Notes under the pieces: generated by a model
What the model was told of the DNA's origin: nothing
Databases searched by the model: none
What the model saw: the letters and a program-made list of their open reading frames with translations, nothing else
Made by a program: the position numbers and the translations under genes
Source of the DNA: G963704535 sp963704535
GTDB taxonomy: Bacteria > Chloroflexota > Chloroflexia > Chloroflexales > Roseiflexaceae
Length of the DNA stretch: 64,000 bases
Direction of reading: 5' to 3'
NCBI GenBank assembly: GCA_963704535.1
Contig: OY969916.1
Span: 5,828,001 to 5,892,000, forward strand
Shown: piece after piece, positions 52,840 to 62,200 of the stretch
Layout: every line of letters begins with the position of its first letter
How positions within the stretch are numbered: position 1 is the stretch's first letter

Positions 52840-54729
52840 ATGACCCATATTTTCATCTCCTATAGGAGCGAAGATGGAGACTTCGCAGACCTGGTAAAGA
52901 ACAAAATCAAAGATGCCGGCTTCGATATTCGGATGGACAACGACCGAATAAATGCCGGCCAGGACTGGCGACAGAGGATCGACGAAGGTATTAAAGATGC
53001 GTTGGCAGTAGTCCTCGTTATGACACCGGAAGCACAAGCGTCGGAGTATGTCACGTACGAATGGGCCTTTGCGTTAGGCTGTAGTATCCAAGTCATCCCG
53101 ATCATGTTCAAAGCGACCGAGCTCCATCCTCGGCTCGAAGCATTACAGTACTTAGATTTCACGAACCGCAGCGCACGTCGCTGGGACGCGCTGATTAAAT
53201 TGTTACGGGATTTGAGTGAACCAACACTATCGTACCAAGACGAACTGAAAACAAGTATTGGGAATGTGGCAATTGCAGGAGCAAGATTACAGGACAATCA
53301 GTACTTTCGCAAGAACCGCTGTTTTCAACACATTATCACCCAATCTCTCAATCAAATAAGCACCCGACTGGCAGATGTTGGATCAAGCTCACATTTCTCC
53401 GTTTCCGCAACACAATACCCACAATATCTTATCGCGCTCCAGCGAGATCTCAAAACTCAGGTTAAAGCAGTCGCACTTGTTGATCAAGAGGAAAAATTCT
53501 GGCAGGATAGTTCCGGACGCGAGATCGCGCGTAGTGCACACAAAGCAAGTACCCGCGTGTTCGTTTTCACCGATGTGCAGCAGTTCAATCGAAATTTTGA
53601 AACACTTCTGAAATATGCGACTTTCTATAATGTGTACGCGATGAGCTTTGAAAATCTCACCAGGGAATTTGAATTTTACGACAAAGACTTCTCAATTATT
53701 GAAGTAGATGAGGACAAAGTTCTTGCTGTCTACGATGACTCCGCATCATTCAAGTCAATTCGCTTTTCGGTCGATCCGCAGGAGATAGCAATACACGAAG
53801 AGGCACTGGATCGTATCACTCGCAGCGCTATGCAGATACTCAATTCACATGAAGAGCCGGAGATCTTGGCTGAACGGATCTTCTTTAGCTCGAGTCTCAC
53901 ACAAATTCGTTACCAGCCGATTGAAATGTCAGGCTACATTGTCATTGACGATTATGATCAGTATGAGGAAAAACATGCATACTATCAAGAGATGATGCAA
54001 AGGATGATCAATATTTTCGTGGAACACTCGGCATCACAAGAGAAACCTTGCAGAGTACTGGAGCTTGGGTCCGGTACAGGTATTTTTACCAAGCGTCTTG
54101 CTTCGCTCCCTGAGATTGAAGTCGTAGCCATCGAGATTGATTGGGTATGCTATAACAAGCTACAGCACAAACTCAAGAACTATTACACAAAGGTAGCAAT
54201 CTATAACCGCGACAGTCGTATCTTTAGGGCTGAGGGAAATTTCCAATATATCTTCTCATCCTTTGCCGATCATCACATTAAGCCGGAGGACAAAGCACAA
54301 TACTTTGAAAACATCAAGCGTAATCTCGCCCCTGGTGGGATGTTTATTGTCGGCGATGAATTTCTACCACCTTACAATTTTTCCAGCCGGAGTGAGCTTG
54401 AGAAAGCACTAAAGATGTATCATAATCATATCATTGAGATAGCCCAACAAAATGCAAAGAGAGAGCTTGACAAAATAGACAGTCAAGAGCCTCAAGGAGA
54501 ACAAGTATCCATCGAGACAGAGGCAATGGCGTATCTTAAACTTGTAGAGCTTGAGCAAAATGCGCTTGAGTTTGGCCTGGAACAGAAAGGTGATTTCAAG
54601 ATCTCTTGCGAGCAGTATGAAGCCACCCTTCGCACAAGCGGATTTGAATTCAAAAAAGAGAAAATAGGTCCTCTCGATCAGGAAGATGTCGGCGGTGTGT
54701 ACGTCTATATTGCATGGTTGCATAACTAA
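52840..54729 (+). CDS. TIR domain - unknown domain - SAM methyltransferase fusion
   Basis: 629 residues, visibly AT-richer than all neighbours, so probably acquired. Residues 1-135 form a TIR domain (HIFISYRSEDGDFA, INAGQDWRQRI, YVTYEWAFALG) with Glu74 in the position of the catalytic glutamate of NAD-hydrolysing TIRs. Residues about 165-350 are an alpha/beta region I do not recognise (RVFVFTDVQQFNRNF, YDKDFSIIEVDED). From about 403 a class I methyltransferase follows (VLELGSGTGIF motif I, VVAIEID acidic motif, NIKRNLAPGGMFIVGDEF). No partner gene is adjacent. The call as an immune-type protein is inference; the methyltransferase could instead act on a small molecule. AGAGGA precedes the ATG. 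Confidence 0.88.
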   Translation: MTHIFISYRSEDGDFADLVKNKIKDAGFDIRMDNDRINAGQDWRQRIDEGIKDALAVVLVMTPEAQASEYVTYEWAFALGCSIQVIPIMFKATELHPRLEALQYLDFTNRSARRWDALIKLLRDLSEPTLSYQDELKTSIGNVAIAGARLQDNQYFRKNRCFQHIITQSLNQISTRLADVGSSSHFSVSATQYPQYLIALQRDLKTQVKAVALVDQEEKFWQDSSGREIARSAHKASTRVFVFTDVQQFNRNFETLLKYATFYNVYAMSFENLTREFEFYDKDFSIIEVDEDKVLAVYDDSASFKSIRFSVDPQEIAIHEEALDRITRSAMQILNSHEEPEILAERIFFSSSLTQIRYQPIEMSGYIVIDDYDQYEEKHAYYQEMMQRMINIFVEHSASQEKPCRVLELGSGTGIFTKRLASLPEIEVVAIEIDWVCYNKLQHKLKNYYTKVAIYNRDSRIFRAEGNFQYIFSSFADHHIKPEDKAQYFENIKRNLAPGGMFIVGDEFLPPYNFSSRSELEKALKMYHNHIIEIAQQNAKRELDKIDSQEPQGEQVSIETEAMAYLKLVELEQNALEFGLEQKGDFKISCEQYEATLRTSGFEFKKEKIGPLDQEDVGGVYVYIAWLHN

Positions 54730-54869
54730 CAATCGAAGTGGGAGAAAATAAGATTGTGCAGGGTGTCCCCTCCACACCTCCCTACAGCAGATCACGGCCC
54801 GCGACGAGCAGGGTCGCCAGCTTGGCCTGACAACGCTGACGCAGGTGTGCTTGAGCAGGAGGCGTCCTG

Positions 54870-56009
54870 ATGTTCCTTCGAACGATCACCGCCGGCGCCC
54901 GCGAGGCCGATATCGACCGCGCGGCGGCGGCGGCCCGGCTGGCCCGCGCCCGGCTCGAAGGCGCCGGCTACCAGGTCCAGACGCTACGGCTGGCCCTCCC
55001 GCCCCCCGACGCGCATATCGGCCTGGTGCAGTACGCCAGGCGGATCGAGCGGCGCGCCGCCGACGCTGGGTTCGACTACGTTTCGCTCGGCCCGCTCGAC
55101 CCGGCGCTCCTGCCGGCCCTGCCCGAGGCCATGGGCGCCGCCCAAGCGGTCTTCGCCGGCGCCGCGCTGCTCGGGCCTGGCGGCGCGCTGGACCGGGCGG
55201 CGATCGACGGCGCCGCAGCGGCGATCGCGGCGATCGGCGCGGCGACGCCGGATGGCTTCGGCAATCTGCGCTTTGCCGCGCTGGCCGGTGTCGCGCCCGG
55301 CTCGCCGTTCTTCCCCGCCGCCTACCACGACAGCGGCGAGCCGTGGATCGCCATCGGGCCGGAGGCGGCGGCGCTGGCGGTTGAGGCAACCACCGAATTG
55401 AGAAACGACGCCACCCCAGCACAATTCTCAATTTTCAATTCTCAATTCTCGATTCTCACACGGCTGATCGAGCAGCACGACGCGCGCATCGCCGGGGCGT
55501 TGGGCGAGCTTGAGCGAGAAAGCGGCGTCCACTTCGCCGGCTGCGACTGGTCGCTGGCCCCACACCCGGCCCCCGAGCGCAGCATCGGCGCGGCGGTCGA
55601 GGCACTCTGCGGCGTGCCGTTCGGCGCCTGGGGCACGCTGGCGGCCGTGCGCGGGCTGACCGAGGCGATCCGCGCCGCCCGCGTGACCCGGCTCGGCTTC
55701 AGCGGCGTGATGCTGCCGGTGCTGGAGGACGCCACGCTGGCCCGCCGCAACGCCGAGGGGCGCTATACCCTGCGCGACCTGCTGGCCTTCAGCGCCGTCT
55801 GCGGCACCGGGCTGGACACGATCCCGCTGCCGGGGGATACGCCACCTTCGTCGATCGCCGCCGTGCTGACAGAGGTCGCCGCGCTTGCGGCGGCGCTGCA
55901 CAAGCCGCTCACCGCGCGGCTGCTGCCGATTCCTGGCCTCAAAGCCGCCGATATGACCAGCTTCGATTTCCCCTATTTTGTGAATACGCGCGTGATGCGC
56001 TGCGACTAA
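54870..56009 (+). CDS. UPF0210/DUF711 family protein
   Basis: 379 residues. Landmarks are FDYVSLGPLDPALLPALPEA, TPDGFGNLRFA, FFPAAYH and VCGTGLDTIPLPGDT. The family is often annotated as a conserved protein of unknown function, structurally related to glycyl-radical-like barrels. An in-frame (CAATTTT/CTCAATT) repeat adds AQFSIFNSQFSIL at about residues 190-202. AGGAGG precedes the ATG. Upstream bases 54730-54869 hold no gene. Confidence 0.9.
   Translation: MFLRTITAGAREADIDRAAAAARLARARLEGAGYQVQTLRLALPPPDAHIGLVQYARRIERRAADAGFDYVSLGPLDPALLPALPEAMGAAQAVFAGAALLGPGGALDRAAIDGAAAAIAAIGAATPDGFGNLRFAALAGVAPGSPFFPAAYHDSGEPWIAIGPEAAALAVEATTELRNDATPAQFSIFNSQFSILTRLIEQHDARIAGALGELERESGVHFAGCDWSLAPHPAPERSIGAAVEALCGVPFGAWGTLAAVRGLTEAIRAARVTRLGFSGVMLPVLEDATLARRNAEGRYTLRDLLAFSAVCGTGLDTIPLPGDTPPSSIAAVLTEVAALAAALHKPLTARLLPIPGLKAADMTSFDFPYFVNTRVMRCD
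55397..55458. repeat. In-frame CTCAATT repeat in the DUF711 gene
   Basis: The run of CTCAATT/TTCAATT units encodes QFSIFNSQFSIL in a loop. It is the same family as the A-domain loop 3 insertions. Confidence 0.8.
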
Positions 56010-56013
56010 CTTG

Positions 56014-56065
56014 GGAAAGGGAGGGGCTTTGGGGAGGGCGGCCCTCCCCAAAGCCCCTCCCTTTC
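56014..56065. terminator. Perfect hairpin after the DUF711 gene
   Basis: GAAAGGGAGGGGCTTTGGGG pairs with CCCCAAAGCCCCTCCCTTTC. It is a diverged family A relative, positioned as a terminator. Confidence 0.75.
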
Positions 56066-56083
56066 ACTTCCCCCAAACAAACC

Positions 56084-56138
56084 TGACGCCATGGTGAAAC
56101 ATAGTTGACGGGAGGCTGACGGAGGCATGTGCTATACT
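56084..56138 (+). promoter_or_regulatory. PhoB-like box and extended -10 before the response regulator gene
   Basis: TGACG/TGAAA half-sites start at 56084, 56095, 56106 and 56117, each 11 bases apart, as for OmpR/PhoB-family dimers. TGCTATACT (extended -10, 56130-56138) follows, and there is no good -35, so activation by the bound regulator is likely. Confidence 0.75.
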
Positions 56139-56157
56139 GCATGCTGAGGAGGCGCCC

Positions 56158-56856
56158 GTGACGACGATTCTGGTAGTCGATGATGATCCGCACATTCGCA
56201 GCGTGGTCAGCCGAGGGCTGCGCTTCGAGGGCTATGATGTGCAGCTTGCCGCCGATGGTGCGGAGGCGCTACGAATCGCTCGCACTGCACCACCCGACCT
56301 AGTGGTCCTTGACGTGATGCTGCCAGGGATGGATGGGCTGGAGGTCTGTCGGCGGTTGCGCCGAGGCACCAATGTGCCGATCCTGATGCTGACCGCGCGC
56401 GACGCAATACCCGACCGCATCGCCGGCCTCGACAGCGGCGCCGACGACTATCTGGTCAAGCCGTTCGACTTTGACGAGTTGCTGGCGCGCATCCGGGCGG
56501 TGTTTCGCCGCACCCAGCCGCAGGCCGAGGAAGTGCTGGTGTTTGCCGACCTACGCCTGGATATCGATACCCGCGAGGCGCGTCGTGGAAGCCGCCGGAT
56601 TGACCTGACCACCCGCGAGTATGAGCTGCTGCTGCTGTTCTTGCAGCATCCGCGGCAGGTGCTGACTCGCGAACAAATCCTTCAGCTCGTCTGGGGCGAT
56701 GCCGAGGTCGACAGCAACGCGATCGAGGTCCACATCGCGCGGCTGCGGGACAAACTGGAGACCGGCGGTGAGGAGCGGCTGCTCCAGACCATTCGAGGTG
56801 CCGGGTATGCGCTCCGTGAGGATGAGCGACTGCGAACGACGGCTCCCGACGAGTAG
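56158..56856 (+). CDS. OmpR/PhoB-family response regulator (orphan)
   Basis: 232 residues from a GTG (GAGGAGG upstream). The receiver has VVDDDPHI, phospho-acceptor Asp in VVLDVMLPG and Lys in DYLVKPFDF. The winged-helix output has LTTREYELLLLFLQHPRQVL and SNAIEVHIARLRDKLE, GAGYAL. No histidine kinase is adjacent. Eleven-base direct repeats before this gene and again before the kinase-like/ABC set suggest it controls both itself and those genes. Confidence 0.95.
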   Translation: MTTILVVDDDPHIRSVVSRGLRFEGYDVQLAADGAEALRIARTAPPDLVVLDVMLPGMDGLEVCRRLRRGTNVPILMLTARDAIPDRIAGLDSGADDYLVKPFDFDELLARIRAVFRRTQPQAEEVLVFADLRLDIDTREARRGSRRIDLTTREYELLLLFLQHPRQVLTREQILQLVWGDAEVDSNAIEVHIARLRDKLETGGEERLLQTIRGAGYALREDERLRTTAPDE

Positions 56857-56909
56857 GCGTGCGTGGATCGCTGCCCCTATGGCCCCACACTCTGTGCTCA
56901 CCACTCCGT

Positions 56910-57143
56910 TCAGCGCGAAGGTGCCGCTCCCAGGACCATGACCTCGTTGAAGAGCATGATATAGCCGCAGGTGCGACACGCCACCGCAAGCAGCGGGATG
57001 GCGAAATCGGGGATGAGCAGTTGTTCGATCCCAAATCCTGATGCTGGTGCGCCACACAATGGGCAGCCCTGCTCCATCAATCGGGGAACACGCTGGCTGA
57101 CCCACTCGACAATGCGTTGGCGCTGCTCGACCGTATAGGACAT
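56910..57143 (-). CDS. 77-residue zinc-ribbon-like protein
   Basis: CPLCG and CRTCG pairs about 32 residues apart form a two-knuckle zinc site in a small acidic protein (EQLLIPDFAIPLLAVACRTC). AGAGGAG precedes the ATG at 57143. Function is unknown. It is divergent from the kinase-like gene and could share its regulatory region. Confidence 0.8.
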   Translation of the reverse strand: MSYTVEQRQRIVEWVSQRVPRLMEQGCPLCGAPASGFGIEQLLIPDFAIPLLAVACRTCGYIMLFNEVMVLGAAPSR

Positions 57144-57273
57144 ACCTGCTCCTCTTCTGACCTCAATACCGTGGAACGATTACTCGCGTGATTAGGCTCA
57201 CTCCAAGCAGCGTGTGGTCACGCAGATGCGTGTGGAGGGAGCGATAAAATCGCCCAAGTCTAGCAGGCGAAGC

Positions 57274-57311
57274 TGACGCCAAGATGAAGCCTAGTTGACG
57301 CAAGAATGAAG
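57274..57311 (+). promoter_or_regulatory. PhoB-like box 1 before the kinase-like gene
   Basis: TGACG, TGAAG, TGACG and TGAAG start at 57274, 57285, 57296 and 57307, all 11 bases apart. The surrounding bases also match the box at 56084 (TGACGCCA...AGTTGACG...GCATG). Confidence 0.75.
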
Positions 57312-57362
57312 CAGCATGGTCTCACTGTAGCAGGAGGAGGCGACACCAGCTTGGAGCGCAGT

Positions 57363-57397
57363 TGACGTGAGGATGACGAAGTGGTGTGCCGTACTAT
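57363..57397 (+). promoter_or_regulatory. PhoB-like box 2 and -10 of the kinase-like gene
   Basis: TGACG at 57363 and 57374 (11 bases apart), with a weaker TGGAG at 57352, is followed by TACTAT at 57392. The spacing from last half-site to -10 matches that at the response regulator gene. Confidence 0.65.
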
Positions 57398-57524
57398 TCG
57401 TCAATCGTTTGTCAGCATGGCTTCATCAAGGGGTCAGCTTTCTCTGGTAGAGTTGGCCTACTCCAAACACTATCCGTGGAGCATTGGTGTTGCACCGCAG
57501 CGCCGTAGGTGAGGAGTAGGGCCT

Positions 57525-59027
57525 ATGATGATCGAGCAGCTCACTGACCTGCACATGGATCCCGCACGTAGTCCAGCGCTTCTCCACGAACTGCCCGGCC
57601 TCGTGGCTGCGTTTGATGAATCAGCCATGCAGGCATACTTCCAGCAGGCTCTCTTCGCTCAAAGACCTTCCGACATCAGCATCCAACGCTGCGAACTGGA
57701 CCAGGCGACCTACCTCCTGGAGGGAGGTGCGGTGTTGCGTTACCTGCTCACGATCGGCGCTCATGCGAACGAAGAAACGCAGGAAGTACTCGTGAGCGGG
57801 CGCCTCTTTTCAGACCAACGGGCCTGTGAAGACTACGTGCGTGAGCGGCTCATCCCATTCGTTGAGACAATGGCCGCTCGGGATGAGATCGCCCTGTTTG
57901 CTACACCAGTCGGGCAGATCGAGCCGCTGCACATGGCCTTCTCTGCCTTCCCGATCGATGCCGAACTGCCCACCCTCGCCGGTGCGACGGATCCTCGACA
58001 GGTGAGGGAAATCCTACGTGAAACCCTGGCCTACGAGTTCAATCAGCCATTCACGATCGATGATTCGTGTGTTGAACTGGTGGACTACGGTCGCCGGTAC
58101 CGTTGCACGCTGCGCTACCGTGTTACGGCGCAGATTGCGGGCACTACGGCACCCCAACATCTGCTGGTCTACGGCAAGCTGACTGCGGATGGCAGCGGCG
58201 CATTCGCCGGCCAGGTGAGCGACGCACTTCGTGAACAGCTCGCGCGCCAATCGGTCGGGGATCAGATCACCATCCCTCGGGCGCTCGCATGGCTCCCTGA
58301 CTTGCAGTTGTCACTGCTTGAAGCTATCCCCGGTAAATCGCTGATCGCGGATCTGCTCAAGGGTCGGTTGAGCGGCAAGTCAGTTGTGCAGGGGCCGCTG
58401 TCGTTGGAAGCTATGGTCGAGGTCTGCGCCCGGATTGCCGCCGCCGTGCATACATCGGGTGTCCCACTTGGTCCGCGCCGTACATTCGACGATGAGCTGG
58501 CAACGCTACGTCGGGAACTGCAACCAGTTCAGCGATTCTCGCCCGAGCTAGGTGCCAAGCTGCAGGAGTGGCTGGAGCAACTGGCGACCACCGCCCACCA
58601 AGCCCAGCCCCTACGGCTCTGCTTCAACCACGGCGATTTCACCCATGGCCAGTTCCTCTTTGACGGAACCAATAGCGGGCTGATCGACTTCGATTCGATC
58701 TGCCAGGCCGAGCCGGCGCTCGATCTGGGTCAATTCCTGACGTACCTCCAGCTCGCCGGCCTGAAATCCAAGATCGCCCCGGAGGCAGCCAGCGCACTCA
58801 TCGATGATCTGGGCGCGCGCTTCATGGGCACCTATATAACGGTTGCACATGACCTGGTGGATGATCCGGAGCAGTTGCAGACCCGAGTAGCTATCTACAG
58901 AGTCATTAGCTTGCTGCGCCGCGTCCTACGGAGCTGGCAGAAGTTCAAGCCCAGCCGAATTGCGACCACCCTTGTCATACTTGAGCAGGAAATGGTAGCT
59001 CTGTCCCAGCGGGAAGAGGCTGTTTGA
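57525..59027 (+). CDS. Phosphotransferase-fold (APH-like) protein with duplicated N-lobe, catalytic HGD
   Basis: 500 residues. Kinase-like C-lobe: NHGDFTHGQFLFDG (catalytic Asp at about 369; the usual Asn is Gln) and LIDFDSICQAEPALDLG (metal-binding Asp). N-lobe Lys is probably in LLVYGKLTADG (about 217). An N-lobe-like block occurs twice (about 55-115 and 185-255), each with a Cys, an LRY strand and a G/KLxxD or GRLF strand. This N-terminal cap plus kinase layout recalls maltokinase-type enzymes, but no substrate can be named. The last two codons and the stop lie inside a hairpin element. PhoB-like boxes precede it. Confidence 0.85.
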   Translation: MMIEQLTDLHMDPARSPALLHELPGLVAAFDESAMQAYFQQALFAQRPSDISIQRCELDQATYLLEGGAVLRYLLTIGAHANEETQEVLVSGRLFSDQRACEDYVRERLIPFVETMAARDEIALFATPVGQIEPLHMAFSAFPIDAELPTLAGATDPRQVREILRETLAYEFNQPFTIDDSCVELVDYGRRYRCTLRYRVTAQIAGTTAPQHLLVYGKLTADGSGAFAGQVSDALREQLARQSVGDQITIPRALAWLPDLQLSLLEAIPGKSLIADLLKGRLSGKSVVQGPLSLEAMVEVCARIAAAVHTSGVPLGPRRTFDDELATLRRELQPVQRFSPELGAKLQEWLEQLATTAHQAQPLRLCFNHGDFTHGQFLFDGTNSGLIDFDSICQAEPALDLGQFLTYLQLAGLKSKIAPEAASALIDDLGARFMGTYITVAHDLVDDPEQLQTRVAIYRVISLLRRVLRSWQKFKPSRIATTLVILEQEMVALSQREEAV

Positions 59028-59117
59028 AAAGGGGGAGTTTGAGGGGGGGCCACCCCTCAAGAATCCCCTTGCCACCACCGATCGTAGGCAATACAATGCC
59101 CTTTCAAACAGTTTCTA
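59019..59117. repeat. MITE-like element, family A (copy 17)
   Basis: CTGTTTGAAAAGGGGG...CCCTTTCAAACAG termini enclose GAGTTTGAGGGG/CCCCTCAAGAATCCCC. It supplies the stop codon of the preceding gene. Confidence 0.85.
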
Positions 59118-59118
59118 A

Positions 59119-59218
59119 GAGATTGTTTGAAAAGGGGGAGTTTGAGGGGGCCACCCCTCAAGAATCCCCTTGCCACCACGGATCGTAGGTGAAACAGTGC
59201 CCTTTTCAAACAGTTTCT
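59119..59218. repeat. MITE-like element, family A (copy 18)
   Basis: A second, almost identical copy stands in direct orientation immediately after copy 17 and shares GATCGTAGG and TTTCAAACAGTTTCTA. It is a recent tandem duplication or a double insertion. Confidence 0.85.
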
Positions 59219-59241
59219 AACATCGGGAAAGAGGTATCAGT

Positions 59242-62200
59242 GTGAGTAACTCCGCGCGCGCAGAGAACATACCACAAGCTGCCGCAGCCAAGCAGCCGAA
59301 GCGTCAGGAAAGCGAGCTTCGGCGTGCCGTGCGACTTCTGGGTCAATTCCTGGTCGGCCAGCGCAAGCAGTTCATCATAGCCTTCCTGCTGCTGATCGCC
59401 GAGGCATGGTCGGCCACACGGGTGCCACTGGTGCTCGGATTCCTGATCGACTACCTCACACAACGAATCTCCTTTCTCAAAGCTCCCACCACCACGGCAA
59501 ACCCGTTGAGCCCCTTGCAGATGCTCGGGCTGCCCACCGTCTTCAATTCCGACATCGACACGATCGCGTTGGTCACGATCGGCGTTGTCTTGCTCACCTT
59601 GTTCAATAGCGCAACCAACTCGCTGGCGGAGATCTACCTGGCGAACGGCGGGAGATTGCTGGGCTACAACCTGCGTGTCGGGCTCTACTCGCACCTCCAG
59701 AAGCTCTCACTGGCGTTCTATAGCAAGCAGCGCACCGGCGACCTGCTCACGCGCGTCACCGGCGATGTCTCCGCGATCGAGGAGTTCGTGATTAAGTCGC
59801 TGTCGGATATCGTGGGCAGCTTCCTGCTGATCGGCTTCATCCTCTACACCATGATCGTCGGGGCATGGCAGGTGGCGCTCATCGCCGCATTGATCATCCC
59901 TCTTATGGCGCTGCTCTCGAACTACTTTTCACAGCGGATCAAATCTACATCGAAGAAACAGCGCGCGCGCGAGGGCGAGCTAGCCGCGACCGCGCAGGAG
60001 ATGCTGACCTCCATCCGCGTGATCCAGACCTACGGCAGCGGTGGTAATGAGCTGAAAAGCTTCTCTGACCAGAGCCGCAAGACCATGGATGTGGCGCTCG
60101 AAGCGGCCCGCTTGCAAGCGCTTTTCAGCGCGACGGTGAGCACGCTCGAGTCGGTTGCCGTCGCGCTCGTCATCTGGCTGGCGGTCTACCTGATCTTCGG
60201 GCCGATTAGCCCGTCGACCGGTTTTGGCCTCCTGTCGACCGGCTTTGGCATTGGCCTCTTAACGGTCTACACCAAATATATCGGCGACATGTTTAAACCG
60301 ACCAAGAAGATCATCAAGGAGTGGAATACCTTCGGCAAGATCTATGCCAGTATTGAGCGGATCGGCGAGCTGATCGATCGCAAGCCGGACGTGGAGGACG
60401 CGCCGAATGCGATGCAGGCGCCGCGCTTCCAGGGCCATGTGGCCTTCAATCACGTCAGCTTCGCCTATATGCCTGAGTCGGATGACGCGCAGAATGGCCA
60501 GACGCCCCAGCCGAAGCTGACGCTGCACGATGTCAGCTTCACAATCGCGCCGAGCGAGGTTGTTGCGCTGGTCGGCCCCAGCGGTGCGGGCAAGAGTACG
60601 ATCGTGCAGTTGCTGCCGCGCCTGTACGACCCTCATGCCGGCGTGATCGCGATCGACGGGACGGACATCCGCCAGTTTACGCTCGACTCACTGCGCTCGC
60701 AGATGAGCATGGTACTCCAGGAGGCGATCCTGTTCACCGGCACGGTGGCCAAGAATATCGCCTATGGCCGCCCCGATGCCACCCGCGAGGAGATCATCGC
60801 CGCCGCAATGCAGGCCAACGCCCACGACTTCATCGAGAAACTGCCGGACGGGTATGACACCGAACTGAGCGAGCGGGCCGCGAACCTCTCGGGTGGGCAG
60901 CGCCAGCGTATTGCGATCGCACGCGCCTTCATCCGAAACACGTCGGTGCTGATCCTCGACGAGCCGACCACTGGGCTTGACGCCGAGTCGACCGAGCTGG
61001 TGCAGTTGGCGCTGCGCTCGCTGATGAAGGGCAAGGCGACGATCATTATCTCGCATGATCTCAACCTGATCCGCCAGGCCGATAAGATCGTGGTGCTCAA
61101 GCAGGGCGAAGTCGAGCAGGTGGGCACCCACAAGGCGTTGCTCGCGTCGGGCGGGCTGTACGCCGATCTGTATTACAAGCAGTTTGGCGAGGTGGTGAAG
61201 GAGCAGGGCGGCGACATGCACTCGGCCCCCGTGCCCGTCGCCATGCCCGCCGATGAGGATGACGACGAGGTTCCGGCGGTCTCGCCGCAGCTGTTCCAGA
61301 CCATGATGACCCAGGCGCTGCCCAAGCCCGTCACATCGCAGGTGTTCCAGACGATGATGATGAAGGCGTTGGTGCCGTCTGGCACGAGCACAGGTGCTGG
61401 GGGTAGTCAACCACCACCACCTTCGCAACCAGCATCTCCCGTGGCGCCGCCGGCTGCGAGTACGGTCAGACTACCCGTTGCAGCACCCCCGTCCCCTGCT
61501 AGGCCGGTCCAGCCATCCCTATCGGGCCACCCCCCTACACCCTCTACACCACCCGCCCGACCGAACCAATCGGCCACGCCTGTCCAGCCGGCAACACCGG
61601 CTCAGCCATCTGCTGCCCCTGCCCGGTCGCTCCAGCCCGCCACCCCGGTTCAACCGGCGGCATCTGCACAACTGGCCCAGCCATCTATTCCAGTCCAGCC
61701 ACCATTGGCATCCACGCCACCGGCGGCGCCGCCGGCCCGGTCATCCGGCGTGCCGCCCGTCCCCGCGATACTCGAGACCACGATCATGCCTATGCGCCCC
61801 CGGCAGCCAGCTGCCGGAGCCGCCTCGACAGCGCCGGCACGGCAGCAGATCGAGTTCAAGCCATTTCGCAGGCATCAATCTCGACCCACTCAGCAGCCCT
61901 CTACTGCGTCAGGAGTTGCCAGGTCTTGAGACCGCGTTCAACGAGCAGAAGATGCAGGAGTATCTACAGGCGGTGCTGTTCGGCAAGGCTAACCCCAACT
62001 ACACGATCGAGAGCTGCAAGGTTGAGCAGGCGGCCTATCTGGTAGGCAAGAGCTGCCTCCTGCGCTACCGTCTCTCGATTTATGACAAGGCCCGTGGGCA
62101 AGACATTGCTGCGCTTGTGAACACGCGTGTCTTTCCCAACCAAGTCGCCTGCGCCGTCTACATGCGCGATCGGCTGGCGCCGCTGGCCGCGCTCATGCGC

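Noticed and set aside
61394..61870. Separate N-terminus for the phosphotransferase-fold protein inside the exporter's Pro-rich region
   Set aside because: The frame encodes His/Arg/Pro-rich nonsense there, while the exporter frame gives a sensible Pro/Ala linker. Homology begins exactly at the frameshift.
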